A stretch of 64,000 nt of DNA from positions 62,001 through 126,000 of the forward strand of contig NZ_JAJPDW010000003.1 of NCBI RefSeq assembly GCF_021654035.1, written 5' to 3'. Origin of the DNA: Microbacterium aurantiacum. Its GTDB lineage: Bacteria > Actinomycetota > Actinomycetes > Actinomycetales > Microbacteriaceae. The position numbers and the translations under genes were made by a program. Below the pieces are notes generated by a model that worked only from the letters and a program-made list of their open reading frames with translations, was not told the origin of the DNA and searched no databases. Shown one piece after another: positions 8,481 through 19,347 of the stretch. Numbering within the stretch: the first letter of the stretch is position 1; every line of letters starts with the position of its first letter.

Positions 8481-9900
8481 GAGGTCCCCTGCGCCAGGTA
8501 ATTCTCGAGGAGCTTCGCCGCGTTACCTGGCGTGAATCCTGCCTCGGTCAACTTGTCGACGTTGAGGAGGCTGTTGCGGGGGCGAGGCGCGATCGGTCCG
8601 GAAGTGTTGGCGTAGTAGTCGTGGGTGCTGACGGGTGTGACGCGGTCGGGGTCGTGTCCGGTGAGCTGGTAGACGTGGCGGGCGATGTCGTACCAGGTGG
8701 TGGGTTGTCCGGTGCCGGTGAGGTTGTAGATACCGTGAGGCGCCGACGTCGTGAGGAGGTGGTGGATGCCTTGGGCGAGGTCGGTGGTGAAGGTGAGGCG
8801 TCCGGTTTGGTCGTTGACGACGGTGGGGTTGATGCCGCGTTCGGCGAGGGATGCCATGGTGCGGACGAAGTTGTGGCCGTCACCGATGACCCAGCTGGTG
8901 CGGATGATGTAGTGGCGGGGGACGGTGGCGACGATCGTGTCGGCGGCGGCTTTGGTTTGCCCGTAGACGCCGAGGGGACTGACCGGGTCCTCCTCCGTGT
9001 ACTCGCCGGTGCGGGTGCCGTCGTAGACGTAGTCGCTGGAGACGTGGACGAGGGTGATGCCGTTGTCGGTGGCGATCCTGGCCAGCGCGGCGGTTGCGGT
9101 GACGTTGCTGGCCCACGCGGTGGTGCGGCCGGTGGGGGTTTCGGCGGTGTCCACGGCGGTGTAGGCGGCGGCGTTGATGATGGTGTCGTAGTCCCGCCAC
9201 CGCCGGTCGGTGTGGAGGGTGGGGGAGGTCAGGTCAAGGGTGTCGCGGGTGGTGTACTCGACCTGCGGGGTGTCACCGAGCAGGTCCCGGAGGGCGCGTC
9301 CGAGTTGCCCGTTCGCGCCGGTGATGAGGGTTTTCTTCCCCGCCATCGGGACCACATCGGAAAGGCGCGGGTGGTTCTTGTCTTTCTCGCTGATTTCCAC
9401 CTGATCCAGCGGGATCGGCCACTCGATGGCGGCGGTCTCATCGGCGAGGTTCAGGAACGTGTAGGTCGCGGTGGGGGACCAGTGGTCGTTGACGAGGTAG
9501 GTGTACGCGGTGTCGGGTTCCAGGGTCTGGTAGGAGTTCCCCACCCCTCGGGGCACGAAGATCGCTTTCGACGGGTCCAGTTCCGTGGTGAACACCGCCC
9601 CGAACGTGGGGCCTTCACGAAGGTCCACCCAGGCGCCGAAGATCCTCCCGGTGGCGACAGAGACGTACTTGTCCCACGGTTCGGCGTGGATCCCCCGGGT
9701 GGTGCCGACGGCGTCGTTGAAGGAGATGTTGTTCTGCACCGGCCCGAAATCGGGCAACTCCACCCCAGCCGCGGTCATCTTCTCCCGCTGCCAGTTCTCC
9801 TTGAACCACCCCCGCGCATCCCCGTGCACGGGAAGATCCACCACCACCAGCCCCGGGATCGGGGTGGGCGTGACCGTCAGCGCCTTACCGAACTCCGTCA

Positions 9901-9901
<1 letters not shown>
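8477..9901 (-). CDS. Fused dTDP-4-dehydrorhamnose 3,5-epimerase (RmlC) and dTDP-4-dehydrorhamnose reductase (RmlD)
   Basis: The 474-residue protein joins the last two steps of dTDP-L-rhamnose synthesis. Residues 1-185 are an RmlC-type cupin with RGIH (H72 is the expected catalytic base), IFVPRG near 114-119 and a YLVNDHWSP segment (135-143). The usual GxxHG stretch is changed to GVGNSYQ. From K189 an RmlD-type Rossmann enzyme follows, with GANGQLG (195-201), SSDYVYDG (288-295) and the Y313-x3-K317 catalytic pair. ATG 9901 overlaps the rmlB stop (TGATG); further 5' the frame only shadows rmlB. Similar fusions occur in Microbacteriaceae. With RmlA and RmlB just upstream, the pathway is complete in three genes. 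Confidence 0.92.
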
Positions 9902-11777
<1,876 letters not shown>

Positions 11778-11792
11778 CCTGCCATCGAGTGC

Positions 11793-12734
11793 TTAGACGG
11801 AAAGAACCGCCCTGAAGTAGTCCACCGTCTTCGCGAGTCCGCCCTCGAGCGCGATCGTCGGTTCCCAGCCGAGTTCTCGGCGGGCGAGGGTGATGTCGGG
11901 CTGTCGCTGTTTGGGATCGTCCTGGGGGAGCGGGCGGTGCTCGATCTCCGACTCGCTCCCCGTGATCCGCAGAACCGCCTCAGCGAGCTCGAGCATCGTG
12001 AACTCTCCGGGGTTTCCGACGTTGATGGGTCCGGTGACGTCGTGCCCGGTGTTCATCAATCGGACCATGCCGTCGACGAGATCGTCCACGTAGCAGAACG
12101 ACCGCGTCTGCGACCCGTCACCGTAGATCGTGATCGGCTCGCCGCGAAGCGCCTGGACAATGAAGTTCGACACGACGCGACCGTCATTGGGATGCATCCG
12201 CGGGCCGTAGGTGTTGAAGATCCGTATGACCTTGATGGCCAGATCGTGCTGCCGTCGGTAGTCGAAGAACAGGGTCTCCGCCGCCCGTTTCCCCTCGTCG
12301 TAGCAAGAGCGGGGACCGATGGGGTTCACATTCCCCCAGTACTCCTCACGCTGGGGGTGTACGGCGGGATCGCCGTAGACTTCCGACGTCGACGCTTGGA
12401 GGATCGGCACGCGCAGTCGTTTCGCGAGTCCGAGCATGTTGATCGCGCCCACCACGCTTGTCTTCGTCGTCTGCACCGGATCGTGCTGATAGTGCACCGG
12501 GGAGGCGGGGCACGCGAGGTTGTAGATCTCGTCGACCTCGACGTACAGAGGGAACGTCACGTCGTGGCGGATGATCTCGAAGCGCGGGTTTCCGAAGAGG
12601 TGCTCGACATTCTTCCGGCTACCCGTGAAGAAGTTATCCACGCAGATGACCTCGTGGCCCTCGTCAAGGAGCCGCTCCGACAGGTGGGATCCGATGAAGC
12701 CGGCACCGCCGGTGATCAGGACTCTCTTTGACAC
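11793..12734 (-). CDS. UDP-glucuronate decarboxylase (UDP-xylose synthase)
   Basis: The 313-residue NAD-dependent enzyme matches UDP-xylose synthases closely. It has [11 protein letters not shown] (7-17), [13 protein letters not shown] (34-46), the CPASPVHYQ block that marks this subfamily (75-83), TSEVYGDP (116-123) and the catalytic Y145-x3-K149. It would convert UDP-glucuronate to UDP-xylose, implying pentose in a surface glycan. GTG 12734 has a GGAG directly touching it, too close for ribosome binding, but a TAGGCT box lies 6 nt upstream, so it is probably leaderless. An in-frame stop upstream rules out an earlier start. Confidence 0.9.
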   Translation of the reverse strand: MSKRVLITGGAGFIGSHLSERLLDEGHEVICVDNFFTGSRKNVEHLFGNPRFEIIRHDVTFPLYVEVDEIYNLACPASPVHYQHDPVQTTKTSVVGAINMLGLAKRLRVPILQASTSEVYGDPAVHPQREEYWGNVNPIGPRSCYDEGKRAAETLFFDYRRQHDLAIKVIRIFNTYGPRMHPNDGRVVSNFIVQALRGEPITIYGDGSQTRSFCYVDDLVDGMVRLMNTGHDVTGPINVGNPGEFTMLELAEAVLRITGSESEIEHRPLPQDDPKQRQPDITLARRELGWEPTIALEGGLAKTVDYFRAVLSV

Positions 12735-12746
12735 CTCCGTAGCCTA
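12735..12746 (-). promoter_or_regulatory. Leaderless promoter of the UDP-xylose synthase gene
   Basis: On the minus strand TAGGCT occupies 12746-12741, and exactly 6 nt separate it from GTG 12734. The box sits just outside the end of the upstream glycosyltransferase gene and would give this gene its own transcript. It explains the lack of a properly spaced Shine-Dalgarno site. Confidence 0.5.
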
Positions 12747-12748
12747 GC

Positions 12749-13630
12749 TCAGCGGGTTGTCGAGACCATCCGCTTCTGGCCGAACGTCCGCCCGATCGTG
12801 CCTTCGAGCCGCCCGACGAACATCGGCCACCCATCTGTTGCGCGGATGGGCTCCGGGTTGCGGACACCATAGAGTAGCCCGGCGGCGACGAAGGCAGCGC
12901 GCCACCAGAGCGGGTACGCGTGGACCGCGAATGCCCGCCCGGTCCCGCGGCCGTACGCGCGGAGCTTCCGCCGACGGTCGGCGTCCGTCAGGCCGAAACC
13001 CGTCGAGATCCCGTCGACGTGCACGTCGGGGGGGAGCCATGAGAAGCGATCGATGACCTCGGGGTGCGCGCGCATGACGCGCAGAAGTAGGTCGGTGCCC
13101 TCGGCAACCTGCCACGGGCTTGAGGAGCCCGGTCCTATGGCCTCGTCGAAGCCCCCAACGGTGTCGAAGAGCGACCGGCGGAGAAGGATGCCCATTTCGA
13201 TGATCGACCAGACGTTGTAGCGGTCGAGGGGAGTTCCGGCGGTGGGAAGCGTCGTCTTCGGGCCGCGTTCGTCCCACGAGGTGAATCCCCCCGCGACGAA
13301 GTCCGGGTTGTCTATCGCGTCGTGGAGTGCATCGAGAGTACCTGCGGGGAACACGGTGTTGTCGTTCGGAAACGCGAGGACGAACTCGCCGGGCGGAAGA
13401 GCCGCGACGCCGGTGTTGCGGCCGAGGGAGGCTCCGCGTGAGGAGGCTGTCGCGGCGACGGGAAGACCTCGCGCGGCGAACTCAGCCGCCAGTTCAGCTA
13501 CCTCCTCCTCCTTCCCTTGCGCGACGAGGATGACCTCGTCGCCGTCGCGCAACTGTCCCTCGAGCGATGACAGGAGCGTGCGAAGCGCATCGATACGGCC
13601 AAGCGTCGTAACCGATAGTCCGATGTTCAC
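12749..13630 (-). CDS. Family 2 glycosyltransferase
   Basis: The 293-residue protein has a GT-A fold start (IGLSVTTLGRIDALRTLLSSL), VILVAQG at about residue 33, RGASLGRNTG near 65-75, and an FPNDNTVFPAG segment around 87-97 that replaces the usual DxD with an asparagine/aspartate pair. GGFDEAIGPGSSSPWQVAEGTDLLLR (about 160-185) matches the GT2 acceptor/base region. It has no membrane segment. It sits between UXS and another GT2 in a minus-strand run with short gaps, so it is probably part of the same glycan operon. The sugar it transfers is unknown. Confidence 0.82.
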   Translation of the reverse strand: MNIGLSVTTLGRIDALRTLLSSLEGQLRDGDEVILVAQGKEEEVAELAAEFAARGLPVAATASSRGASLGRNTGVAALPPGEFVLAFPNDNTVFPAGTLDALHDAIDNPDFVAGGFTSWDERGPKTTLPTAGTPLDRYNVWSIIEMGILLRRSLFDTVGGFDEAIGPGSSSPWQVAEGTDLLLRVMRAHPEVIDRFSWLPPDVHVDGISTGFGLTDADRRRKLRAYGRGTGRAFAVHAYPLWWRAAFVAAGLLYGVRNPEPIRATDGWPMFVGRLEGTIGRTFGQKRMVSTTR

Positions 13631-13645
13631 GATGAACCTTTCGCG

Positions 13646-14530
13646 TCAGGGGAGTTTCTCGAAGGCCACGTAAGCGGGGTCGGGTGCGTTTCTCCCCAAC
13701 TTCCAGCCTGCGATGACGTATCGTGCACCGGGCATGTCGCCCTTGACCGTGCAGAGGGCGACCTTTGCGCCGAGTCGGGCGAGCCCCGTCACCGTGCCGG
13801 CACCGCCATGAAGGCGCAAGAAATGCCGGAACGCCTGGCTGGAGTAGGCGAGGATCCGGGAGCCGGCGCGCGAGTGCGAGGAGGACACGGCGTGAATCAG
13901 AACGGCGTCGGGAACCTCCGAGAACCGCACTCCTGCCTCCCTCAGCCGGAACCCGAACTCGACATCTTCCCAGTACATGAAGAATCGCTCGTCCAGGAGG
14001 CCCACCCGCTCGAACGTGCTCCGCCGCACCAGCACGCAGGCCCAGGTGAGGAAATCGGGGTGTTCGCCGGGCCGAGGCTGCCGAATGCCCCAGGTGAACC
14101 TGTTGACGATGCCGCCGGCGGAGAACTTCGTTCCCGTCGGTGTTTCGATCCGAGGACCCACGATCCCGAGGCCGGGATCGCCATCCAAGGCGGAGACGAG
14201 TCGATCGATGTCGTGATGGGTCAGGGTGGCGTCGTTGTTGATGACCAGGAACTCGTCGAGTGACGGGTCGTCCAAGAGCTGTCGCAGCCCGGAATTCACG
14301 CCCACCGCGAAGCCGGTGTTCGACGTCAGTTCGACGATGTCCAGACTCGGGTTCGGTTCGAACGCTGACGCGATCGAACCATCCGCCTCGTTGTCGACGA
14401 CGATCACTCGAGCGACCCTCGGGTGGCCGACGAGGCGTGCAACGCATGCGGCCGTCAGCTCCCGATCGCGCCACGTCAGCACAACGGCGCCGACGGTCGC
14501 GGGTGTGGGGGTGGATCGGGACGCACTCAT
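13646..14530 (-). CDS. Family 2 glycosyltransferase, rhamnosyltransferase-like
   Basis: The 294-residue enzyme resembles WbbL/RfbF-type rhamnosyltransferases in layout. It has AVVLTWRDRELTAACV at the start, VIVVDNEADGS near 42-52, LTSNTGFAVGVNSGLR near 68-83, VINNDATL near 94-101 as the metal site, GIVGPRIETPTG, and DERFFMYWEDVEFGFRLREAG near 180 with the catalytic acid. Its start overlaps the stop of the flippase gene. With dTDP-rhamnose made in the same locus, it is a candidate for adding rhamnose to the lipid-linked primer. That assignment is inference. Confidence 0.83.
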   Translation of the reverse strand: MSASRSTPTPATVGAVVLTWRDRELTAACVARLVGHPRVARVIVVDNEADGSIASAFEPNPSLDIVELTSNTGFAVGVNSGLRQLLDDPSLDEFLVINNDATLTHHDIDRLVSALDGDPGLGIVGPRIETPTGTKFSAGGIVNRFTWGIRQPRPGEHPDFLTWACVLVRRSTFERVGLLDERFFMYWEDVEFGFRLREAGVRFSEVPDAVLIHAVSSSHSRAGSRILAYSSQAFRHFLRLHGGAGTVTGLARLGAKVALCTVKGDMPGARYVIAGWKLGRNAPDPAYVAFEKLP

Positions 14531-15795
14531 GACAGGGCCTTCGGGTCGTCATCCAGGGGTGGTATCGGCTCTGCGCGTTCGATCGCACGCACCGCCGAGG
14601 CGCAAGGGCGCCAAAGGAGCAGGGTAGCGGCCGCTTCCGTGAAGGCGTAACCGACGGCGGCTCCGAGGGGGCCGATCACGTTCGCGGCGATGATCATCAC
14701 GGGGATGCCGACTGCGGTCGCCGCGAGCGTTGCACGCATGACCGTCTTCGCTTTGCCGGCGGGGAAGAGAACATGCCGCGTCATCGACGTGCGGAGCGAG
14801 AGGAAGGCGAAGACGATTCCCATGGCGATGAGAAGATCGACTCCGGCGGCCGCCTCGCTTCCGAAGAGCAACATGCTCACGCTGTCGCCGAGGCTAGCAA
14901 GGACAACGCCGCCCACGATTCCGAATCCTGCGTGAGCGCTCATAGCAAGACGCATGCGACGTGCGCGTGGCGGACCGGAGACTTCTCCCACCCAGCTTTG
15001 GAGCGCGCTGGCGAGCGTGAAGGGAAGTACGCTTCCGAGCTTGAACATCTTGTCGGCAGAAGCGAAACCCGCGGCCTCTACCGGGGGTGATGTCACGTTG
15101 ACGAGGGGGGCGGGCACGCTGGAGTACGCGCTGAGCGCAGCGTCGTTCAACGCAACCGGGAATCCGGCGCGAAACAGACCGGGGAGCTCGCGCGCGCGTG
15201 GCCACGACCCCGGGTGGCGCCGCAGGAGACGGTTCGTGAAGGCGCTCGTGCCGAGAACCGTCACAAGTATTCCGCTCAGTGGGTAGACCTCGACGATGCC
15301 GGTCGCCGCGATCGCGAAAGCCGCCACGATCGTGGCGACGAGGCGCGGCACGGCATCGAAGATGATGATCGTGCGCGGGTCGCCCACCCCCGCGCAGTAC
15401 CACGTGAACGACAGGGCGATGAGAGCGCCCTGCACGCCCATGAGGATCGTCAGCCATTCGGCGCCCGGGGAGGAGATGAGCCAGCAGATGACCGCGAGCA
15501 CCGGCAGCGTCACGAGAGCCACCGCGGCGCGCACGACGATCGATTCGCGGTAGAGACGCGCACGTCGATCGTCGTCTGCGGCGATCGAGATCAGGGCGGG
15601 GCCGATTGCCGCCCATCCGTATCCGATCACGATGGCGGCGAACGTGCCGACGGATTCTCCGGCGATGGCGCTCGCCCATCCGCCCGGCCCCGCGGTGCGA
15701 GCGACGAGGGGGAGGACGACGAGAGGAGAGACGGCGGCGAGGGCGGGGAGGAGCATGAACCCCACGAGACGGCGTCGGAGGCTGAGGTCTGTCAT
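14527..15795 (-). CDS. Polysaccharide flippase, Wzx/MOP superfamily
   Basis: The 422-residue protein consists almost wholly of hydrophobic helices (about 12-14) with short polar loops, beginning LSLRRRLVGFMLLPALAAVSP. The organisation fits lipid-linked oligosaccharide flippases of the polysaccharide-biosynthesis (MATE/MOP) group. It would move undecaprenyl-linked repeat units outward. ATG 15795 overlaps the stop of the upstream glycosyltransferase (ATGA). A longer open frame upstream is only the shadow of that gene. Its presence beside two ABC exporters shows the locus serves at least two export routes. Confidence 0.85.
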   Translation of the reverse strand: MTDLSLRRRLVGFMLLPALAAVSPLVVLPLVARTAGPGGWASAIAGESVGTFAAIVIGYGWAAIGPALISIAADDDRRARLYRESIVVRAAVALVTLPVLAVICWLISSPGAEWLTILMGVQGALIALSFTWYCAGVGDPRTIIIFDAVPRLVATIVAAFAIAATGIVEVYPLSGILVTVLGTSAFTNRLLRRHPGSWPRARELPGLFRAGFPVALNDAALSAYSSVPAPLVNVTSPPVEAAGFASADKMFKLGSVLPFTLASALQSWVGEVSGPPRARRMRLAMSAHAGFGIVGGVVLASLGDSVSMLLFGSEAAAGVDLLIAMGIVFAFLSLRTSMTRHVLFPAGKAKTVMRATLAATAVGIPVMIIAANVIGPLGAAVGYAFTEAAATLLLWRPCASAVRAIERAEPIPPLDDDPKALS

Positions 15796-16928
15796 CGGCG
15801 TTCGGAAACGGTCGTTGCAGCCAAGAGATTCTGCAGAACGTCCGCAGTCCGCTCGGCCGTCCTCTCCCAGGTGAAGGTCTCGGCCCACGCCCGGCCCTGC
15901 GCGACCTCACCGGGGGAACGGCCACCGCGGACAGCGGAATCGATGGCTGCGGCAAACAACGCGGGCTCGGTCGCATCGGCGTAGCGCGTCGTCGTACCAC
16001 CGACCTCGCGGAGGACCGGGATGTCGTTCGCCAGGACCGGAGCGCCCCGCCGGAGGGCATCAACGACCGGGAGGCCGAATCCTTCTGCCAGGGACGGACA
16101 GACGTACAGATCTGTAAGTGCGTAGAGGGCCTCCAACTGCTCGACGCTGACCCAACCGGGCAGAACCACGTCTTCGCTCAGGCCGAGGCGCTGGACCTCC
16201 GAGCTCAGCGGATCAGGGAGGCGGCTACCGGCGATGACGGCGAGCGGCCTCTCCTCACGCGGGATCTGCGCGAGTGCGGCGAGAAGGCCGACGAAGTTCT
16301 TGTGAGCCATGCGGTTGCCGGTGCTCAACACGATCGCCCGGTCCGCAGGGATGCCGAGGGAGGCGATCGCGCTCACGGGATCTGCGACAGCCACGGGGCT
16401 GCTGCTGCCGTTGTGAATGACGTGAATCCGCTCTGACGGGAGCCCGAAGGTGCGGCTGATGCTGTCGGCTGCCGCGGAGGAGACGGTGACCACAGCGTCC
16501 GCGGTCCGCGCGGATCGTGCCATCAGCCACGACGTCGCCGCGCGCTGCACGCGAGCGGCGGCGCTACCCGGCACCTCGTCGTAGATGGCGTCGTGCACCG
16601 TGACGACGCGTGGTGTCCCACGAAGGATGGGGCCGAAGTTCGCCGGCGCCCAGATCGCGTCGGCGCCGTTGCGGCGCGCGAAGACCTCTGTTCCGACGAC
16701 GGCTCCCGCCGCCCAGGACGCAGGATCGGGTCCGACCCACGGCACGGTGTGCACACGGCCGGGGAAGAAGTCCGACACCGGCCCCGATCCGGCGCGCCCT
16801 GTCAGCGCACTGAAGCGGACCTCGGGGAGCAACGCGGCCAACCGCGGGAGCAGCTCGCGCGCATATGTCTCGGTGCCTCCCCGTGAACCGGTGTATCCGA
16901 GAAGGTCGACGAGAAGGCGCCGCTTCAC
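15792..16928 (-). CDS. Family 4 glycosyltransferase
   Basis: The 378-residue GT-B enzyme begins VKRRLLVDLLGYTGSRGGTE, the glycine-rich acceptor-domain loop of GT4 proteins. It contains VTVHDAIYDEVPG near 110-123, IVLSTGNRMAHKNFVGLLAAL near 200-220 (donor-domain entry) and CPSLAEGFGLPVVDALRRGAPV near 295-316 (the nucleotide-sugar loop; the second acidic residue of E-x7-E is aspartate). GTG 16928 follows the preceding gene's stop by 2 nt. It lies in a tightly packed minus-strand run from 21287 down to 14527. Substrate not deduced; a mannosyl- or rhamnosyltransferase would fit. Confidence 0.87.
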   Translation of the reverse strand: MKRRLLVDLLGYTGSRGGTETYARELLPRLAALLPEVRFSALTGRAGSGPVSDFFPGRVHTVPWVGPDPASWAAGAVVGTEVFARRNGADAIWAPANFGPILRGTPRVVTVHDAIYDEVPGSAAARVQRAATSWLMARSARTADAVVTVSSAAADSISRTFGLPSERIHVIHNGSSSPVAVADPVSAIASLGIPADRAIVLSTGNRMAHKNFVGLLAALAQIPREERPLAVIAGSRLPDPLSSEVQRLGLSEDVVLPGWVSVEQLEALYALTDLYVCPSLAEGFGLPVVDALRRGAPVLANDIPVLREVGGTTTRYADATEPALFAAAIDSAVRGGRSPGEVAQGRAWAETFTWERTAERTADVLQNLLAATTVSERR

Positions 16929-16930
16929 CG

Positions 16931-18136
16931 TCAACTCTCGATGACGGCGTCGGCGGGGATCGTCCGTCGCGGCGTCGTCAGAACGCCGGAGAAGAAGCTC
17001 ATGAGGATCGTCTGGAACCCGAGCATGATCCCGAGCGCGCTCGGGATCGCGACACGGACGACCTCCGTGGCATCGAGGGGACCGAAGTCGACCCCGCTCC
17101 ATCGAACGACCTGCGCAACGCCGATGACGATTCCGAGCACGAAGAGGGCGAGCCCGACGAGGAGCCCGCGTTCTGCGCTCCACTTCGCGACGATCGACCG
17201 GTAGCGGTCACTGGCGGGAAGGAACTGCTCCGCGGTCGCGAACAGTTTCGTCAGCCAGAAGAACATGAGGGACTGATAGCCGATCACGCACAGCGCGCTG
17301 GCATAGACCATCGTCGTGACGCCGAAGCCGACGCCACCGATCTCGATACCCCCGAACGCGAGGATACCCACCGCGATGGCTCCGAGCAGGAACGCGACGA
17401 GGCCGGGATACACGAAGAGCCAACGCGGCGCGAAGATCAGAAGGAACCGCAGGTGACGCCACCCATCGTGCCAGCTCCGCAAGTGCGGCGGGCGGGAGCG
17501 GCCGTCCTTCTTGAGCGTGGTCGGAACCTCCTCGATCCGGTACTTGGGCCGGGCGAGCGTCGCCTTGACGACCATCTCGGAGGCGAACTCCATACCTGTG
17601 GTCTGCAGACCGAGCGCAGCGATGCGGTCCCGGTTGAAGCCGCGGAGGCCGCAGTGAAAATCGCCGACGTTCGGCCGGAAGAAGAGCTGTCCGATGCCCG
17701 ACAGCACGGGGTTGCCGAGGTACTTGTGGAGGGGAGGCATGGCCCCGGGGGCCACCCCGCCCTGGAACCGATTGCCCATCACAAGGTCGGCGCCGCCGCG
17801 GAGACGATCGACGAACGGTTGAAGATTCTCGAAGTCGTAGCTGTCATCGGCGTCGCCCATGATGATGTACCGGCCGCGAGCCGTCTCGATCCCGTTGATG
17901 AGCGCGGCGCCGTAGCCGCGGCGCGGAGCGTGGGTGACGCGTGCACCGAGGCTCTCCGCGAGGGCTTGAGAGCCGTCGGTGCTGCCGTTGTCGGAGATCA
18001 GTACTTCACCGACGATGCCCGAGCGTTCGAGGAATCCTCGCGCCTTCCGGATGCACACCTCGAGGGTTTCCGCCTCGTTCAGGCAGGGCATCAGGATCGT
18101 CAGTTCGACGTCGGTGGTTTCGGCGGGGCGGTTCAC
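16931..18136 (-). CDS. Polyprenol-phosphate glycosyltransferase-like GT2 with C-terminal membrane helices
   Basis: Residues 1-235 of this 401-residue protein form a DPM1-like GT2 domain: LTILMPCLNEAETLEVCI, VLISDNGSTDGS, the MGDADDSYDF metal site and FHCGLRGFNRDRI. About five membrane helices follow (residues 250-395). Such enzymes load a sugar onto polyprenyl phosphate, providing a donor for periplasmic transferases. The adjacent DUF6541-type membrane protein could be one user of that donor. GTG 18136 overlaps the stop of the next upstream gene (GTGA). The open frame extends far 5', but only across that gene in another frame. Confidence 0.85.
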   Translation of the reverse strand: MNRPAETTDVELTILMPCLNEAETLEVCIRKARGFLERSGIVGEVLISDNGSTDGSQALAESLGARVTHAPRRGYGAALINGIETARGRYIIMGDADDSYDFENLQPFVDRLRGGADLVMGNRFQGGVAPGAMPPLHKYLGNPVLSGIGQLFFRPNVGDFHCGLRGFNRDRIAALGLQTTGMEFASEMVVKATLARPKYRIEEVPTTLKKDGRSRPPHLRSWHDGWRHLRFLLIFAPRWLFVYPGLVAFLLGAIAVGILAFGGIEIGGVGFGVTTMVYASALCVIGYQSLMFFWLTKLFATAEQFLPASDRYRSIVAKWSAERGLLVGLALFVLGIVIGVAQVVRWSGVDFGPLDATEVVRVAIPSALGIMLGFQTILMSFFSGVLTTPRRTIPADAVIES

Positions 18137-19347
18137 GTGTTCTCTGCTCTCTGTCTGCGACGGCGAGGGGAGCGGGACGCACTTTTCGCGTCGACGCACT
18201 CGAGTATCGCGTCGATGGTGCGGGCGATCGTACGGTTCTCGACCGCGTCGCCGTACCAGTGTCTCGTTGTTTCTCTCAGGACCGCGCCACCGGTGACGGC
18301 GCGTGCGATCGCGGATCCGAGGTCGTCCGCGTGTGTCGAGGGCGCGATGAAGCCGTTCCGTCCCTCGTCGATCAGCTCGGTGGAGGCGTTCCCTTCCCCC
18401 GAGACGAGCACGACGGGCGTTCCATGTGCGGCGGCCTCGACGACGACAAGCCCATACCCTTCCCTCCGTGACGGGTTCACCAGCACGGCCGCCTGCGCCA
18501 TCAGGGTCTCGAGGTCGGTCTGGGCGACGAACCCGCGCAGGTCGCACCAGTTGCGCCCATCGACGGCATCGATCGCCCGCTCGACCTCCGGCGTCGAGGA
18601 TCCGGATCCGAGGATGACGAGCCGGAGGTCGGGCACCGTGGCCCGCGCCTTCGCTACGGCGGCCGGAATGGTCTCCACCTGCTTGTCGGCGATGTGGCGC
18701 CCCGCGTAGAGCGCGAACGGGGGGTGGGTGGGGGTCGCCGCGTCGGATGCGGTCGTGATGTCCGCCTCGATGAGGCCCGGGCTGACGAGCAGATCACCAC
18801 GCAGACCTTCGGCGCGGAGTCGCTGAGCGCTCAGCTCTGAGTGGCATGTGGCCACCGGTGTGAGCGCGATCGCGGCCCGTTGCAGGGCCCACGCTACTGT
18901 CCCGGTGATGTGACCGGCGTACTGGAGCCACTGGCGGCGCCGCCAGACTTCGAGGTAGTCGGCGATGACGACGGTGCGGCTTCCCCACAACGCCGCGCGA
19001 GCGGCGAAGACGTTGAGGACGGGAAGCGCGCTGACGACGACCGCGTCGTAGTCGTGGCGAGAACGTCTGAGCGCTGTGAAGAGGTGCCATGCGAACGACA
19101 GCGCCGCTGCAGAACGGCGGACGCCGTGCACGTCGTAGAGGTTGAGGCGCGGACTCGTCGCCCGAACACGGAATGGCTCGTCGGTCGGAGGCTTTCCCTC
19201 CCATTGGAGGGCGGTGAGGTATTCGACTTCGTTCCCACGTGTCGCGATCTCACGGGCGAACGCGCGGTACTGTCGTTCGCCGCCACCCGTGGTGAACGGG
19301 TACAGACAGTCGTACGCGATCGCGATCCGGCGGGGCACGGTCAGCAC
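18133..19347 (-). CDS. Family 4 glycosyltransferase
   Basis: The 404-residue GT-B protein starts IAIAYDCLYPFTTGGGERQYR, the classic GT4 N-terminal loop. It has FALYAGRHIADKQVETIPAAV near 225-245 and NPSRREGYGLVVVEAAAHGTPV near 305-326, a complete E-x7-E motif. GTG 19347 overlaps the upstream membrane-protein gene by 7 nt. GTG 19338, three codons inside, would sit just after that stop and is an equally good start. It belongs to the minus-strand glycan operon and should act in the cytosol on a lipid-linked acceptor. Sugar specificity unknown. Confidence 0.86.
   Translation of the reverse strand: MLTVPRRIAIAYDCLYPFTTGGGERQYRAFAREIATRGNEVEYLTALQWEGKPPTDEPFRVRATSPRLNLYDVHGVRRSAAALSFAWHLFTALRRSRHDYDAVVVSALPVLNVFAARAALWGSRTVVIADYLEVWRRRQWLQYAGHITGTVAWALQRAAIALTPVATCHSELSAQRLRAEGLRGDLLVSPGLIEADITTASDAATPTHPPFALYAGRHIADKQVETIPAAVAKARATVPDLRLVILGSGSSTPEVERAIDAVDGRNWCDLRGFVAQTDLETLMAQAAVLVNPSRREGYGLVVVEAAAHGTPVVLVSGEGNASTELIDEGRNGFIAPSTHADDLGSAIARAVTGGAVLRETTRHWYGDAVENRTIARTIDAILECVDAKSASRSPRRRRQRAENT

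Noticed and set aside
12734..12740. GGAG touching the UXS start as evidence for a wrong start codon
   Set aside because: An in-frame stop blocks earlier starts and a -10 box at leaderless distance explains the absence of a spaced ribosome site.
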